Assembly: GCA_016784735.1 (NCBI GenBank)
Contig: JADHUC010000001.1
Location: 160,005 to 224,004 of the forward strand
Reading direction: 5' to 3'
From: Pirellulaceae bacterium
GTDB taxonomy: Bacteria > Planctomycetota > Planctomycetia > Pirellulales > Pirellulaceae
Length of the DNA: 64,000 bases
Within the stretch, counting starts at the first letter, position 1; each line of letters starts with the position of its first letter. The position numbers and the translations under genes are program-made. Below the pieces are notes generated by a model that saw only the letters and a list, made by a program, of their open reading frames with translations, was not told the DNA's origin and did not search any database. Shown piece by piece: positions 63,102 through 64,000 of this stretch.

Positions 63102-63261
63102 CTTTCGCCTCTTCTTATCTATTGGCCGTCCTTCGTGCGTGGTACGCAATCAAAAGACCCGATTACGGGAAGCCGAAGATTCAGCCTCTATTGAACGGAA
63201 AACGAAAACAGAGTTGAATGACAGCACGTCAGATGAACACGGACCTCAACTAGGAGTCGTG

Positions 63262-64000
63262 ATGAACATAGACCACATCTACTCGAACAAATCCCTGATA
63301 GCGTGCGCAGTTCTCCTGTCCCTGGAAGCGAGCGTGGGGATGCCAGCTCACGCCGAGACATTCTCGGTCAACGTGGATCTCACTCAGCAAAGTGAGCCGA
63401 TTTCCAAGTACATCTACGGACAATTTATCGAGCACTTGGGCCGCTGTATCTACGGCGGGCTGTGGGCGGAAATGCTGGAGGACCGGAAATTCTATTACAC
63501 GGTTACCGGGGAAGCGCCCGCCTGGACCATGTATCGGCCCGGTATGCGATCCTACGACGGTGAAGGGCATCCCTACGAGTTGCTGACTCGTTCCCCTTGG
63601 ATGATCGTGGGGGACAAGAAGGCAGTGACCATGGTGACCGACAACTCGTTTGTGGGCGACCACACGCCTCGCATTACGCTACCCGGTGATGGGCAGCCGG
63701 GAGGGCTGCTTCAAGAACGCCTGGGATTGATCGACGGGAAAGCATACACCGGGCGCATCGCGTTGGCCGGAGACCCCGATGTGGCGCCGATCAAAGTTAG
63801 CCTGGTATGGGGTGGTGGCGCGAGCGACCGCGACACGGTGATCATCGACACGGTGGACCAGCAGTACGCCACCCATCCACTGCGTTTCCAATCCGAGGAC
63901 TCCACGGACAACGGCCGCTTAGAGATCGTCAGTCATGGCAAAGGCAACTTACTGATCGGCACCGTCTCTCTGATGCCCGCCGACAATATCCGTGGTTGGC
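63262..64000 (+). CDS. GH51 alpha-L-arabinofuranosidase, N-terminal part (runs off the window)
   Basis: ATG 63262 has TAGGAG 5 bases upstream. The first 246 residues are visible: a signal peptide (about 1-31, ending PAHAET), then SEPISKYIYGQFIEHLGRCI and GGLWAEMLEDRKFYY, the diagnostic opening of GH51 arabinofuranosidases. A jelly-roll-like insertion follows (DTVIIDTVDQQYATHPLRFQ). The catalytic glutamates lie further on, beyond the window. It would release arabinofuranose outside the cell. It may work with the GH172/GH32/GH2 operon nearby, but it is on the opposite strand and separately controlled. Confidence 0.87.
   Translation, partial: MNIDHIYSNKSLIACAVLLSLEASVGMPAHAETFSVNVDLTQQSEPISKYIYGQFIEHLGRCIYGGLWAEMLEDRKFYYTVTGEAPAWTMYRPGMRSYDGEGHPYELLTRSPWMIVGDKKAVTMVTDNSFVGDHTPRITLPGDGQPGGLLQERLGLIDGKAYTGRIALAGDPDVAPIKVSLVWGGGASDRDTVIIDTVDQQYATHPLRFQSEDSTDNGRLEIVSHGKGNLLIGTVSLMPADNIRGW

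Overview
The window looks like a chromosome segment of a planctomycete-type bacterium (PVC group), probably an environmental or metagenome-derived polysaccharide degrader. This rests on gene content, not on a marker gene. Nearly every gene encodes a protein with a signal peptide. The families are those that dominate such genomes: sulfatases, PQQ-type beta-propellers, parallel beta-helix proteins, BlaI/M56 (BlaR-like) pairs, SUMF1-type proteins, EF-hand proteins, DUF2961 and DUF6259 proteins and GH2, GH32 and GH51 glycosidases. Base composition is GC-rich. No rRNA, tRNA or CRISPR array was seen.

Layout. 0.6-4.8 kb: BlaI-type repressor, M56 peptidase and SUMF1-like protein in one plus-strand operon, with three evenly spaced palindromic operators at its promoter. 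5-9.5 kb: an orphan Tat leader overlapping a beta-helix protein, a small-protein/retropepsin pair, then two gene fragments joined back to back. 9.7-25 kb: two related GH32/43-like propeller proteins (one with foreign-looking codon use), a PQQ propeller with a large secreted partner, a transglutaminase-like/PKD protein, a beta-lactamase-fold hydrolase and a second beta-helix protein. 25-31 kb: a metallophosphoesterase beside a decayed ISAs1-type transposase, a broken PQQ gene, and a 1092-residue fusion of a methyltransferase-like domain with a PQQ propeller.

31-45 kb: a ten-loop EF-hand protein, then a run of genes that each have their middle or an end missing (a rearranged SGNH/DUF6259 protein, a TIM-barrel isomerase, an esterase, a sulfatase without its catalytic site, ExbB and GH5 fragments). 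Among them are intact genes: an alpha/beta hydrolase, an agarase-like glycosidase and an esterase-SMP-30 fusion. A small SnoaL-like gene lies between inverted copies of a diverged repeat.

45-60 kb is the most striking part: seven minus-strand genes, all secreted, almost touching or overlapping. Transcription order is GH172 (DUF2961), GH32, GH2, sialate-O-acetylesterase-type esterase, a single polypeptide joining a complete sulfatase to a complete GH32 enzyme, a second sulfatase, and a second GH2 enzyme truncated into a GH5 fragment. Together they read as an extracellular pathway for a sulfated, acylated glycan that contains fructofuranosyl (or related furanosyl) residues. No transporter or dedicated regulator is present in the run. 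A GH51 arabinofuranosidase begins at 63.3 kb and runs off the window.

60-63 kb holds a cluster of TGTC/GACA hyphenated palindromes, a three-gene unknown operon, and a ThiF (E1-like) fragment joined head to head with the truncated first gene of that operon. The many lesions and junctions point either to real gene decay and recombination or to chimeric assembly; read mapping across them would decide.
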